DNA from: Fremontodendron californicum
Lineage: Eukaryota; Streptophyta; Magnoliopsida; Malvales; Malvaceae
Assembly: GCA_030761205.1 (NCBI GenBank)
Contig: JAULJL010000028.1
Location: 9,778,001-9,842,000, forward strand
DNA length: 64,000 nt
Reading direction: 5' to 3'
The notes below the pieces were generated by a model. It had not been told where the DNA came from, did no database searches, and was given only the letters and a program-made list of their open reading frames with translations. Numbering within the stretch: the first letter of the stretch is position 1; every line of letters starts with the position of its first letter. Shown here piece after piece: positions 53,851 through 64,000 of the stretch. A program made the position numbers and the translations under genes.

Positions 53851-56800
53851 ATGGTGGAAAGTGAGAAGAATGATAAAGAAATGAGATCACTGGCATTAAC
53901 ACCAACATGGTCTGTTGCTACTGTTTTGACAATCTTTGTTGCAGTATCTTTGATTGTGGAGCGCTCGATTCACCGCCTAAGCAAGGTGAGTAGCTGGTTT
54001 TTAGCTTCCAATTTTTGGTTTTTTTTATCATGTTTGTAGCTTTTGTTAAATGAGATTATGCAATTATATCTACCATCTATGTTTCTCGGCGGACTCGGGT
54101 GTGAGTTTCGGATACGGGTATGTGTCCGACACGGTTATATTCAATTTATTCTATGTTTTTCATGTATTTGGAAGGTTCTTGGAGGGTCATATCTCCATAC
54201 CCTTGTCCGGATATTTGTCCGACACGAGTGTCGGACATAGGTACTTCAAGAAAAATGAAGAATCGGAACAACATAGTCTACCATCATGTGATAGGTTTAT
54301 ATCTACCATAAATAATTGATAATTTATTCTTTTAATTCGATGACTAAATGTGTTGCTGGTAGCTAATAATTGGTCTTTTAAGTGGCTAATTATTATGTAT
54401 TGACAAAGCTTTGTTGTAGTTTCTTTGATTCTGAATTTCTCAATTCACTGCAAAAGCAATGTGATTTGTGGTGTCTATCGTGTACCTTTGGATTTTCCTT
54501 TTTCTTGTTATACTTTTGTTGACAGATATGTGCTCTCCAATTATGTTTTGAGTTAGATGCTTTTTCGTGATACAAACTTAACAATTGTGGACATTGATGC
54601 TCTTGCCTACAAACACTTCTAGCTAGAACATTTTGATATTTCTAGCATGTTCAACTTATTTCCGATTTAAATTTGAAAACTTTTTTTTCTTTTACCTATG
54701 AATACTAGTGTTGATGGTAATTTATAGGTTTTAAGAGATTATGTGGGCAAGAGCAGGTTCGAATTTGTTAGATATGAACATAGCATGGTCATTCGGATTT
54801 TAAACGTTATATGAAGCTATTTTCTAGACTTGCCTAAGAGTTTTTGCTACTCCTTTTTGCATCAAATTGATCAACTTCTTTAAACTCTCCATTGACTAAG
54901 AAAATACTTTCCACTGACAAAATACATTCACACCAGAGATTTCAGGTGAAGGTAAGTATAATTCTGAATGATGAAATTGTATCCTTGGACTGCTAAACAT
55001 AATTCTTTTGGTAATGGGGTTCTTGGTATGCTTAAAATTGTTAACATCTTATGAAATTTCTATTCTTTTGTTTCAGTGGTTAAGGAAAACTAATAGAAAA
55101 CCGCTGCTTGAGGCTGTGGAGAAGATGAAAGAAGGTATTTCCATATATTTTTTCTGATTTGGTGTTGACTAATAATTTTTAATAAACTAACTTTATTTAC
55201 CTTTCTTTTCGTCTGTCATATTTATTATCACTTTATTTTGTACTTTTGGACTTCTGTCTTCAGAGTTAATGCTGCTTGGATTCATATCACTCCTTTTAAT
55301 AGCAACCTCGAGCACAATAGCCAATATTTGCATTCCATCAAAGTTCTACGATAGTACCTTTGCGCCATGCACCAGGTCTGAGGTTGATGAAGATCTTGAA
55401 GATGATTCTTCCAAGGAGCGTAAGCTTTTGATGGCTTCCGGTTTGCACTTATTTAGGAGAATGTTGAATGGCATGAACCGGAATACCTGCAAAGAGGCAT
55501 GTGATTAATCCATATATTGACTCCAGATTCTGCTATTTTAGTTTAATTTGTTCTTTTTTTTTCAATATGATCATGTTCTCTAACTATTTAATTATATATG
55601 CAGATACTTAATACTCACATGATCTACCATCTTGAAATTACTCTGTTTGCAGGGTCATGAGCCATTTGTTTCATATGAAGGTCTTGAGCAGTTGCATCGC
55701 TTCATTTTTGTCATGGCAATCACACATGTATCTTACAGTTGCTTAACAATGATACTTGCAATTGTGAAGGTTGGGCCTTTGATTGTAATAAAGTAACTCC
55801 AACTAAAATTTTACAAATATTGATCTTGCTGTCTTGTTGTTGGAGTAACTGCATAGGTTCTTTGGATACTCGGCATCTTTCTTTCTTGCAAGAATATTTT
55901 GCATTTCACAATGCAAAACTTCTTTTCCAAGTAGCTGGTCAAATGCAATTAGTGATTAGGATGGTACATACAAGTTTTGTTATGTAAAGTATTTTTAGGA
56001 ATGGATTGGAGACAACAAGTCTCTTCATTTTTTTTTCTTTTGGGTACTATTAGGCAAATATGGGCAATGATACTCCTCGCTAGGGTTGAGTTTGTTATTT
56101 TATTAGTAGTCAGTTGATAACAGTAAATCAGAAGTGATTACTTAAAGCCATGGTTAATGGTTCCAACCGACTTAAGCAATTTTTTGTGCAGATGATTTGT
56201 TTCTGTCAAAAATAGTAGAGCCTGAACTAAGTAAACTTCTGAAATGTTTTTATTTCTGATGAAAGCATGAATTTAAACAGTTTTATGTTGCTGTTATTTG
56301 CTTGCATTTTGATATTGTAACTATTTGGTAGATTCATAGTTGGAGAGCGTGGGAGGATGAAGCTCATATGGACCGACATGATAAATTAAATGGTAAGTTC
56401 AACAGTATATTATAGGTAGGTTCAGATAATAGTTGTCTCTGTTCCTTTATGTTGATTAAAGCTATGTTACTCGGACTCGGGTGTGAATGTCGGACACGGG
56501 TATGTATCCGACACGGGTATGTTCAATTTTTTCTAAGATTTCCATGTATTTGGAGGGCCCTTGGAGGATCATGCCCATGTCCGGGTATGCATCGGACACG
56601 GGTACTTCAAGAATAATGAAGAGTCGGAGCAACATAGGATTAAAGTCTTCTGATGGAGAACTGATGCAGTAACTATACAGTTGCACATTTGTTAAATTCC
56701 TAAGGATGGGTTTTGATGATTAGTTTGATGTTACGATACATGTGATCAGTTGTGGTCAAAGTTATGTAAAAGTTTTTTCAAAATTTTGTTAGATATTATA

Positions 56801-59800
56801 TGATGATTGGAATTTACTTGCTACAGAAAAAGCAAGAGAGTCGATAATGCGAAGACAAACAGCTTTTGTCATAAACCATACATCAAACCCTTTGACCAAA
56901 AATAGTCTTCTTATCTGGGTGGTAGGTACAGAACATTTCTTCTTGCTTTGTTTACTTTGAGAGTTGATTCATCTATTTCATTGTGATGCATTTTTATTTG
57001 CATAATAATCCTGCAATTCTTTTGTGCTATACATGTACTAGAATTTGCCACTCATTCTGTTGGCATTCTTCTCTAATGAAGTTATAATTTATCATGGAAA
57101 AAAGGACATATAGTGTACTGGAAGGGAAGACAAGAGAAATTTTCCCGAGTGCAGAATTCATTCTCACTGCAACTGAAAGCAGATCACATTGTTAAATTGT
57201 TTTAAGCATGATAGGACAATTTTAAGTTTTCTTCCAATTTCTTGTTTCATATTTATCCTTTGAATAAGCATTTCCTCCAACTTTTTTTCTTTTTCTCTTT
57301 GGGTGTTAAGAACTTATATAATAAAGTTCTTGGAAGGGCAGTAATTGCTTTAAACAACTTCAGTTACACTTGATAATGATAATTTTTTCTATTATAAATT
57401 CTTATTTTCAACTGCCAGAAATGTTTCTTCCAGCAATTTGGGTGTTCGGTGGTTCGTGCAGACTATCTGACTCTCCGCAAGGGCTTCATCATAGTATGTG
57501 TTATTTACAGTCTTATTTATTGAAGTATTCCTATTAAATTCAAGGGATGGTTATTCTGACAAACAATTGAGTTTGCCATGTAATTACAAATTTAAAATTC
57601 ATTCTTTGTCCATTGCAAGATGTATAGCTGTTTCCATTCATCCCAGGCACCTTATTAGAAGATAAATTAAATTAATTCATATGTGCAATCAATTACTGGC
57701 TTACTGCATAGAATTTCTGCTGGTTTGCAGATCTGATTGTCCAGAAGATTCAAATATTTTACTTTATAATAAGTTTAAATATACCTATGTTACTCGGACT
57801 CGGGTGTGAGTGTCGGATACGGGTATGTGCCTGACACGGGTATGTTCAATTTTTTCTAAGTTTTTCCATGTATTTGGAGGATCCTTGGAGGGTCATATCC
57901 CATACCCATATCTGGATATGCATCGGACACGGGTATCGGACATGGGTACTTCAAGAAAAATGAAGAGTCAGAGCAACATAGAAATATACACCCAGAAGTT
58001 GGCCTTCCTGTTGTGGTATTCTTGTTTACAATTATTGATCATGAAATCAGACAACCAGTACTTTTAAAACATGTTTATTGCTATTACTATTGTATTTGTA
58101 CGGTTTTCCTTTGATTGGCATGATTAGTAGTATGGGTACCCTATGTTGCTCTGACTCTTCCTTTTTCTTGAAGTACCCATGTTCGACACATATCTGGTTA
58201 TGAGTATGAGGATATGATTTTCCAAGGACCCTCCAAATACATAGAAATCTTGGAAAAAATTGAACATACCTGTATCCGACACTCACACCCGAGTCTGAGT
58301 AACATATTGGCTACCTGTATATTCTTGTGCTTCTATCTCATTATTAACATATACAATAATGAAAAACATGGTTCCTTTTGTTCTTCCACTTTCTTTTCTT
58401 CTTGTATGGTGAGGAAAATTTAAATGTGAAAATCTCTTGATGCTAAATTGCCTGTTACAGCTTACAAATGTTTATGCCTTTTGTTTTTCCTATTCATGGC
58501 AGAATCACAACCTGACGTCAAAGTACGATTTTCATAGCTATATGATTCGTTCTATGGAGGAAGAATTTCAAAGGATTGTTGGTGTTAGGCAAGTAATGTT
58601 TTCATAAAAAACTTTCTGATTGTTTTCTCTGTCAAATTGTCTCAAAAGTCTGTGATTGCTCCAACATTCATATATTGTTATCTTGTCTTATCTATTGATC
58701 GATTTATGAGGCCATATGTCGACCATAATGGCATATGCTTTTTTGTGATTGATTTATGAACGTTCGTTGGTTTATCTAGTGTGACCATTAACTGAAATTT
58801 ACTCACGTTCTTTCATCATTTGCATTATTGTTTACTCTTGTCAAATGTTTATTCCATATAGAACTAATTTAAGAGAAAAAAACGACTGAAATATTTCTGA
58901 TACAGCTCGTCTCTTTGACAACCTGCATATACTCTCGCATTCATGCGGGTATCTATGTCTTCAAGTGTGTGCCTGGCTGCCTGCTATGTTACTCAGACTC
59001 AGGTGTGAGTGTCAGATACGGGTATGTGTCTGACATGGGTATGTTCAATTTTTTCTAAGTTTTTCCATGTATTTGGAGGGTCTTTGGAGGGTCATATCTC
59101 CATACCCATGTCCGGATATGTGTCGAACACGGGTGTCAGACATGGGTACTTCAAGAAAAGTGAAGAGTCGGAGCAACATAGTGTGCCTGTGCCTTACAAA
59201 TGATAAAAAATATAGCAAGAAATTTGGTTCTTAAGCCTCTTTATAGCAATATTAAGTATAAACTCAACAACACGTCTGTAGTTTTCTTCTCAGGCTCAGG
59301 TCTAGCTGCTAAATAATTGATATAGTTGGATTATAACCTAAAGCTGGATGTGTCCCATAGAGTAAAACCTTGAAGGCAATCTTGACTGAATGGTTAAGAT
59401 GTGTATCTAGCCCTTTGATTTTTCATTATCTTGTTTGTTCTCTGCATTATCTCAAAGGTTTTTGGAATAACTCATTTCTTTTTAACCATGAAATGGATCA
59501 AAACATTAAATGACAAGTGCCAGAGTGCGAATTCTATCTGCTTCGTCACCCTTATCTTTTTTTGGGCTGTGGTAAGATTCATACCTTGTTGGATTGTCTT
59601 ATCTATTGGTTTTTACTTTTATTGTGTGTTTATGCCACTACCTAGGAAATGTGTATTTCTTTCCAGATGTGTCATACTTGAAACCTATGTTGCTCCGACT
59701 CTTCATTTTTCTTGAAGTACCCGTGTCCGACGCATATCCGGACATGGGTATGGGGATATGATCCTCTAAGGACCCTCCAAATACATGGAAATCTTGAAAA

Positions 59801-62800
59801 AAATTGAACATACCCGTGTCGGACACATACCAGTATCCGACACTCACACCCGAGTCCGAGTAACATAGCTTGAAACTACTATCAAGACCTTGTAACTCAC
59901 ATATTTCTGTTCTTGGGTGTCATTGTGAGCTTCATGGTTGAGAGTTGATTTTAGGATTGCAGATTGTTAAAGTTCTGCTTGTTTAATCTCCTGCAGTGGT
60001 CCACTTTGGGGATTTGTTGTTGCCTTTATGCTGTTCAACGTGAAAGGTATTGTACATTGTAAATTGAGATTGAATTATTATGTTTGTGCTGCTTGGCTGT
60101 ACTTTTACCATGAATACGTTTTTCACGCTTCTTACCTCTCAAGTGATGCATTTTTCTGGTTGTTTAAAGCACAAAGGAGTATGTAGGAGCGACAGTTCTC
60201 ATCTTGTTGCCTATCTGAACTTTTGAGTAGTGTGTGTTCATATTATAGGCAGTTCTACCAACTCATTAGATTAATGATTCATTGGCTATTTTCCCTTCTT
60301 ACAGGGTCTAATCTGTATTTCTGGATAGCAATCATTCCCATTACTGTAAGTCTTTTGCTTTTTCTTGTCTGGTATTACTTTTGACATTCACTGCTATGAT
60401 GGATTCCCTTGACTAGAATTTCTAATGGTGGTTGCATATACATTGACAAATGAACACTTGAAGAGCCAACAAAGTGTTGTTCTTACAGAAAATGTAGCTA
60501 CGGTGATTTCTAGGAATATTCCTTGTATAATTTTCTTAAGATGACCTCCTAATCTTTCATGTTATTCTGATTTTGTATGCTATGTTGCTCCGACTCTTTA
60601 TTTTTTTTTTAAGTACCCGTCTCCGACACATATCGGAACATGGGTATGGGGATATGATCCCCCAAGGACTCTCCAAATACATGGAAAAACTTAGAATAAA
60701 TCAAACATACTCGTGTCGGACAATGCCTGTGTCCAACACTCACACCCGAGTCCAAGTAACATAGTTTGTATGTTCATAACTTCATGTGCAGCTTGTTCTT
60801 CTTGTGGGTGCAAAGCTACAGCATGTCATCGCAACTTTGGCGCTGGAGAATGCTGGCATAAATGGCTATTTTACTGGAGCAAAACTGAGGCCTCGAGATG
60901 AACTTTTCTGGTTTAAGAAGCCAGAATGGTTGTTGTCCCTTATCCATTTCATTCTATTCCAGGTGGTTGTTTAGGGCAATGCAGTCAAGTAGAAGATTTT
61001 AGTACAACTTCCATTTCATAGGACTAATGTTCTTGTCTCATTTCTCTGCAGAATGCATTTGAACTGGCTTCATTTTTTTGGTTCTGGGTACTTTCTCTTC
61101 TCTGACTGGATCGGTATCTAATAACACTGATGACGATGATTTTAAGTTGAACATTACGCAATCTAAAATTGCATTCAAAATTCATTCCTGTCATATGATA
61201 GAATGAATCATTCTCCAGTTATTTCTTCTCTTGGGTTTCTGTTGCTATATTTTTTTGACATCGGTTGAGTGCTCGTTGTAATTTCACATAGTGTCTGAAC
61301 ATGTACTAAAAAGCTACGTTACTCCGACTCTTCATTTTCCCTGAAGTACCGGTGTCCGAAACATATTCGGACAAGGGTATGGGGATATGATCCTCCAAAT
61401 ATATGGAAAAACTTAGAAAAAATTGAGCATATCCGTATCCGACACTTACCTCCGAGTCCGAGTAACATAGCTAAAATGCCCTCAATAGAACAGGAAATAT
61501 AAAATTAAAAAACGAACTTCGATATTGTAGGCAGGGTATGTAGGATCTTGACATGTTAATTACTGTCTGTTGATATCTTTGCAGTGGCAGTTTGGCTATA
61601 ATTCATGCTTCATCAGAAACCATACGCTTGTTTACATACGACTTATTTTGGGGTATGATTATGTTTTAGCTAGTCTTGATTTTATTGTGCAAATTTCATC
61701 AATTATGAGTCCTTACATGATTGTCCTTGTCTCATAGGTTTGCTGGGCAATTTATCTGTAGCTACATCACTCTGCCACTCTATGCTCTGGTCACTCAGGT
61801 ATTATAATTGTTCATTTACATCCCTTTCACTTGGAGAAAATAATAGAAGCAAATTCGAACATGAAGAAATCACCTGAATGTAGAGGATTAGTTGCTGAAA
61901 AAGTTGTGCTATCTACTGTATTCTGCTATGTTACTCGGACTCGACTGTGAGTGTTGGATACAGGTATGTGTCCGACACGAGTGTTTTCAATTTTTTCTAA
62001 GTTTTTCATGTATTTGAAAGGACTTTGGAGGATCATCATACCCATGTCCGGATATATGTCGGACACGAGTATTTTAAGAAAAATGAAGAGTCGGAGCAAC
62101 ATATGTATTCAGTAACTTGTAGCATATTGACTTCGGCTAATTCTTCAAACTTCAGCCGTGAGTTTAACATTTTCTGACCTTATCCAGAAAAAAGTCCTAC
62201 CGAACATGTGCTTATAAGAATGATACGAACTAAAACCCTTGATCCTCCAAGGTGTTATACGATTTAATTTTTGTTCCCGTATCTGAACTTGTCCCTTCTA
62301 AGGAAGTGGCTGCCAAGTAACTGCTTAAGCTATGTTGCTCCGACTTTTCATTTTTCTTGAATTATCCATGTCCGACGCATATCCGAACATGGATATGGGG
62401 ATATGACCTTCCAAACTCTCCAAATACATGAAAAAACTTTAAAAAAATTGAACATACATACCCGTATTCGACACTCACATCAGAATCCGAGTAACATAGG
62501 TTTAAAGTAGGCTTTCGTAGTAAATTTTATGGTATTATAAGTTACCTCAAATGTGCGAAGTGTTTCAATGGACAAAAACATTTTAACAACAGGTGATTTT
62601 GAGCCTTTGATCTCATTTACAAATGGTTTCCTGCAGCATCTACTAAAATTTTCTGTCCTTTCAGATGGGAACAAACTATAAGGCAGCACTAATTCCGCAA
62701 AGGATAAGGGAGACGATCCACGGATGGGGTAAGGCAGCAAGGAGAAGGAGGAGGCTTGGACGTTTCACCGATGACTCAACCATACATACGGACACAAGCA

Positions 62801-63054
62801 CGGTAATGTCACTCGAGGAAGATGACCACCAGTTGATTGATATTCATGAAGATGGCAATGGTACATACACTGAGATAGAGTTGCAACCACCATCTAATGT
62901 TACATCCAGTCCTTCCCCATTTGCTAATGAAACTTCGAGCCGGGTTGGTACACCTCTACTTAGACCGTCTGCTTCTATTTCCGCATCGACTATCTCTAGT
63001 TTTCGGAAGGAAGATTTCCAAAGATCATCTTCTATGCCTGTTAGAAGAGAGTGA
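53851..63054 (+). CDS. MLO: MLO family seven-transmembrane protein (clade I type), 15 exons
   Basis: Exons: 53851-53985, 55077-55134, 55264-55496, 55653-55769, 56332-56392, 56827-56921, 57419-57493, 58503-58588, 59997-60046, 60305-60345, 60792-60962, 61052-61087, 61585-61652, 61738-61798, 62665-63054; 1,677 nt, 558 aa, stop TGA. Introns 3 and 8 start with GC (AAAGAG|GCATGT, GTTAG|GCAAGT), required by frame and family sequence. MLO proteins are plasma-membrane seven-helix proteins tied to calcium signalling; some are powdery-mildew susceptibility factors, and the closest Arabidopsis relatives by wording are MLO4/MLO11, linked to root responses to touch. Seen: TPTWSVATVLTIFVAVSLIV (first helix, 17-36), ELMLLGFISLLLIATSSTIA (65-84), CIPSKFYD, MAITHVSYSCLTMILAIVK, FQQFGCSVVRADYLTLRKGF, SMEEEFQRIVGVSGPLWGF, LVLLVGAKLQHVIATLALEN, and a calmodulin-binding-type segment IRETIHGWGKAARRRRR (443-459). 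Length and motifs are complete. Confidence 0.95.
54077..54276 (+). mobile_element. hAT-like MITE family C (type description), MLO intron 1
   Basis: A 200-bp element beginning CTATGTTTCTCGG and ending TCGGAACAACATAG. The family ends are CTATGTTACTCGGACTC and, inverted, CTATGTTGCTCCGACTC. Inside are TGTCCGACACGG-type subterminal repeats in both orientations around TTTTTCATGTATTTGGAAGG. The perfect 8-bp target duplication TCTACCAT (54,069-54,076, 54,277-54,284) indicates the hAT superfamily. No coding. Confidence 0.92.
56462..56637 (+). mobile_element. hAT-like MITE family C, MLO intron 5
   Basis: Perfect 8-bp target duplication GATTAAAG on both sides; CTATGTTACTCGGACTCGGG start. Confidence 0.92.
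57785..57981 (+). mobile_element. hAT-like MITE family C, MLO intron 7
   Basis: Perfect target duplication AAATATAC (57,777-57,784 and 57,982-57,989). Confidence 0.92.
58141..58307 (-). mobile_element. hAT-like MITE family C, MLO intron 7, second copy
   Basis: Inverted relative to the copy 160 bp upstream. Flanks TGGGTACC/TGGCTACC match at 7 of 8. Confidence 0.88.
58984..59181 (+). mobile_element. hAT-like MITE family C, MLO intron 8
   Basis: CTATGTTACTCAGACTCAGG start; flanks GCTGCCTG/TGTGCCTG match at 6 of 8. Confidence 0.88.
59685..59868 (-). mobile_element. hAT-like MITE family C, MLO intron 8, second copy
   Basis: Perfect target duplication CTTGAAAC; inverted to the preceding copy. 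Confidence 0.92.
60580..60764 (-). mobile_element. hAT-like MITE family C, MLO intron 10
   Basis: Perfect target duplication TTTGTATG; ends 27 bp before the exon 11 start (60,792), so it lies in the branch-point/acceptor region. Confidence 0.92.
61314..61470 (-). mobile_element. hAT-like MITE family C, MLO intron 12
   Basis: CTACGTTACTCCGACTC start; flanks CTAAAAAG/CTAAAATG match at 7 of 8. Lacks part of the centre. Confidence 0.88.
61926..62104 (+). mobile_element. hAT-like MITE family C, MLO intron 14
   Basis: Flanks GTATTCTG/GTATTCAG match at 7 of 8. Confidence 0.88.
62330..62499 (-). mobile_element. hAT-like MITE family C, MLO intron 14, second copy
   Basis: CTATGTTGCTCCGACTTTTC start, CCGAGTAACATAG end; flanks TGCTTAAG/GTTTAAAG are only weakly alike. 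Confidence 0.85.
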
Positions 63055-63261
63055 CACTAGTACAACAGTTGTGTAGTAATAATTTTAGGTATAGGGAAAA
63101 AGAGAATAACAAAGTGAATATTATTACTGGTTTAGGCTTTGCATGGTTCTTGGGAAGAATGAGGAAATCATATGGAAAGTGCTTGAATTATATTCTTTAC
63201 AAGCACGCTATTGTCTTCACATTCCCCTTTGTCCGAGATTCATAGGTTCACATATTGTAGC

Positions 63262-63436
63262 CTATGTTATCCGGACTTTTGATTTTCCTTAAAGTACGCA
63301 TGTCCGACACTTGTGTCCGATACATATTCGGATATAGGTATAAGGGTATGATTTGGAAAACTTAGAAAAAATTGAGCATATCCGTGTCGGACACATATCC
63401 ATATCCGACACTCACCCTTGAGTCCGGGTAACATAG
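63262..63436 (-). mobile_element. hAT-like MITE family C, downstream of MLO
   Basis: Flanks ATTGTAGC/ATTATAGC match at 7 of 8; about 200 bp after the stop codon, so it may lie in the 3' UTR. Confidence 0.88.
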
Positions 63437-63516
63437 ATTATAGCATGTTGTAAGTTGTAGCACGAATTCATAAAACCAAGAAATCAATACATGGAGTTTA
63501 TTGTAATCGATTCTCT

Positions 63517-63689
63517 CTATGTAACTTGGACTCGAGTATAAGTGTCGGATATAGGTATGTGTCCGACACAGGTATGTTCAGTTTTTCTAAATTTTTTTTA
63601 TGTATTTGGAGGGTCATATCTTATATCCATGTCCGAATATGTGTCGGATACGAGTATTTCAAGAAAAATAAAGAGTCAGAGCAACATAG
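63517..63689 (+). mobile_element. hAT-like MITE family C, downstream of MLO, second copy
   Basis: Flanks GATTCTCT/GATTCTCC match at 7 of 8. It is inverted to the copy 80 bp upstream, so the pair can fold into a long hairpin. Confidence 0.88.
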
Positions 63690-64000
63690 GATTCTCCCAC
63701 TTTCTGATTGTTAATTGCATAGATAATATACTGGCATGAGCTTGCACTGCATTTACTTACATTCCAAGTGCATTAACATATGTTATATACTGAAAGTTAG
63801 ATGCCCTACATAGATCAAAATAAGATTAAAGAACTTTGAGATATTGTAAAAAAGTTCATAAACACTGTTTGAGTTTTAATTGTTCTTATTCTTTTGAGCC
63901 AACAAGGTTTGATTGTAAACATCTCAAACATTATTTGCAATAGAGTGAAAGGAAATGACTTATTTCTGAACCTAATCTGAAGCTCGTAATTCTTATTATA

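Larger units (their letters stand above)
63055..64000. other. 3' flank of MLO
   Basis: Probable 3' UTR, then downstream DNA with two MITEs. No further gene is recognised to the window end. The polyadenylation site was not fixed. Confidence 0.5.

Noticed and set aside
57810..58067. Frames such as MSDTGMCLTRVCSIFSKFFHVF, repeated several times in the MLO introns
   Set aside because: These are translations of the hAT-like MITE copies, which are non-coding; repetition reflects copy number.
1..64000. tRNA, rRNA and CRISPR features
   Set aside because: No cloverleaf, rRNA segment or regularly spaced repeat-spacer array was recognised; tRNA-like matches are only the retrotransposon primer sites.

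Overview
The window is nuclear DNA of a flowering plant, most likely a eudicot. It is strongly AT-rich, its genes have GT-AG (and some GC-AG) introns, and it holds a clade I-type MLO gene, TIR-only immune-type genes, Athila-like and copia retrotransposons primed by plant tRNAs, and many MITEs. No species can be named from this sequence alone.

Layout. (1) About 1.0-5.0 kb: minus-strand fragments of several unrelated genes (60S ribosomal protein L35, EMSY-LIKE, archaeal-type phosphoglycerate mutase, nucleoporin SEH1) lie in one orientation with splice sites kept. One exon fuses phosphoglycerate mutase to SEH1 in frame. (2) About 5.4-25.65 kb and 31.09-41.06 kb: two direct copies of a roughly 10-11 kb segment. 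Each copy carries a two-exon TIR-only gene on the minus strand, a solo LTR nested in a MITE, and other repeats. Copy B keeps an intact TIR gene of 192 codons. In copy A the TIR gene is split by a 9.3 kb retrotransposon. (3) 12,761-22,074: that retrotransposon is a young, non-autonomous Athila-like element with equal 1,483-bp LTRs, a TCAAA target duplication and a tRNA-Asp primer site. It encodes Gag-protease fused in frame to the end of integrase, with reverse transcriptase, RNase H and the integrase core missing. It then carries an unrecognised ORF with a cysteine cluster, and an intact intronless LOG-type (cytokinin-activating phosphoribohydrolase family) gene. This is the most unusual object in the window. 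(4) 25.65-31.09 kb: spacer with one possible small gene (28,024-28,458) and MITEs. (5) 44,638-49,750: a complete, very young copia element (328-bp LTRs, GTTTT target duplication, 1,306-aa polyprotein). (6) 52,023-52,594: a Mutator-like MITE with a 9-bp target duplication. (7) 53,851-63,054: a complete 15-exon MLO gene encoding 558 aa, with two GC-AG introns. Its introns and 3' flank hold twelve copies of one hAT-like MITE, most with recognisable 8-bp target duplications.

The genes do not form a pathway. The window is a record of nested transposition, segmental duplication and gene-fragment capture around two genes that look functional (MLO and TIR copy B) and one captured gene (LOG). Coordinates were read by eye. 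Exon joins are supported by reading-frame continuity and family knowledge, not by transcripts.
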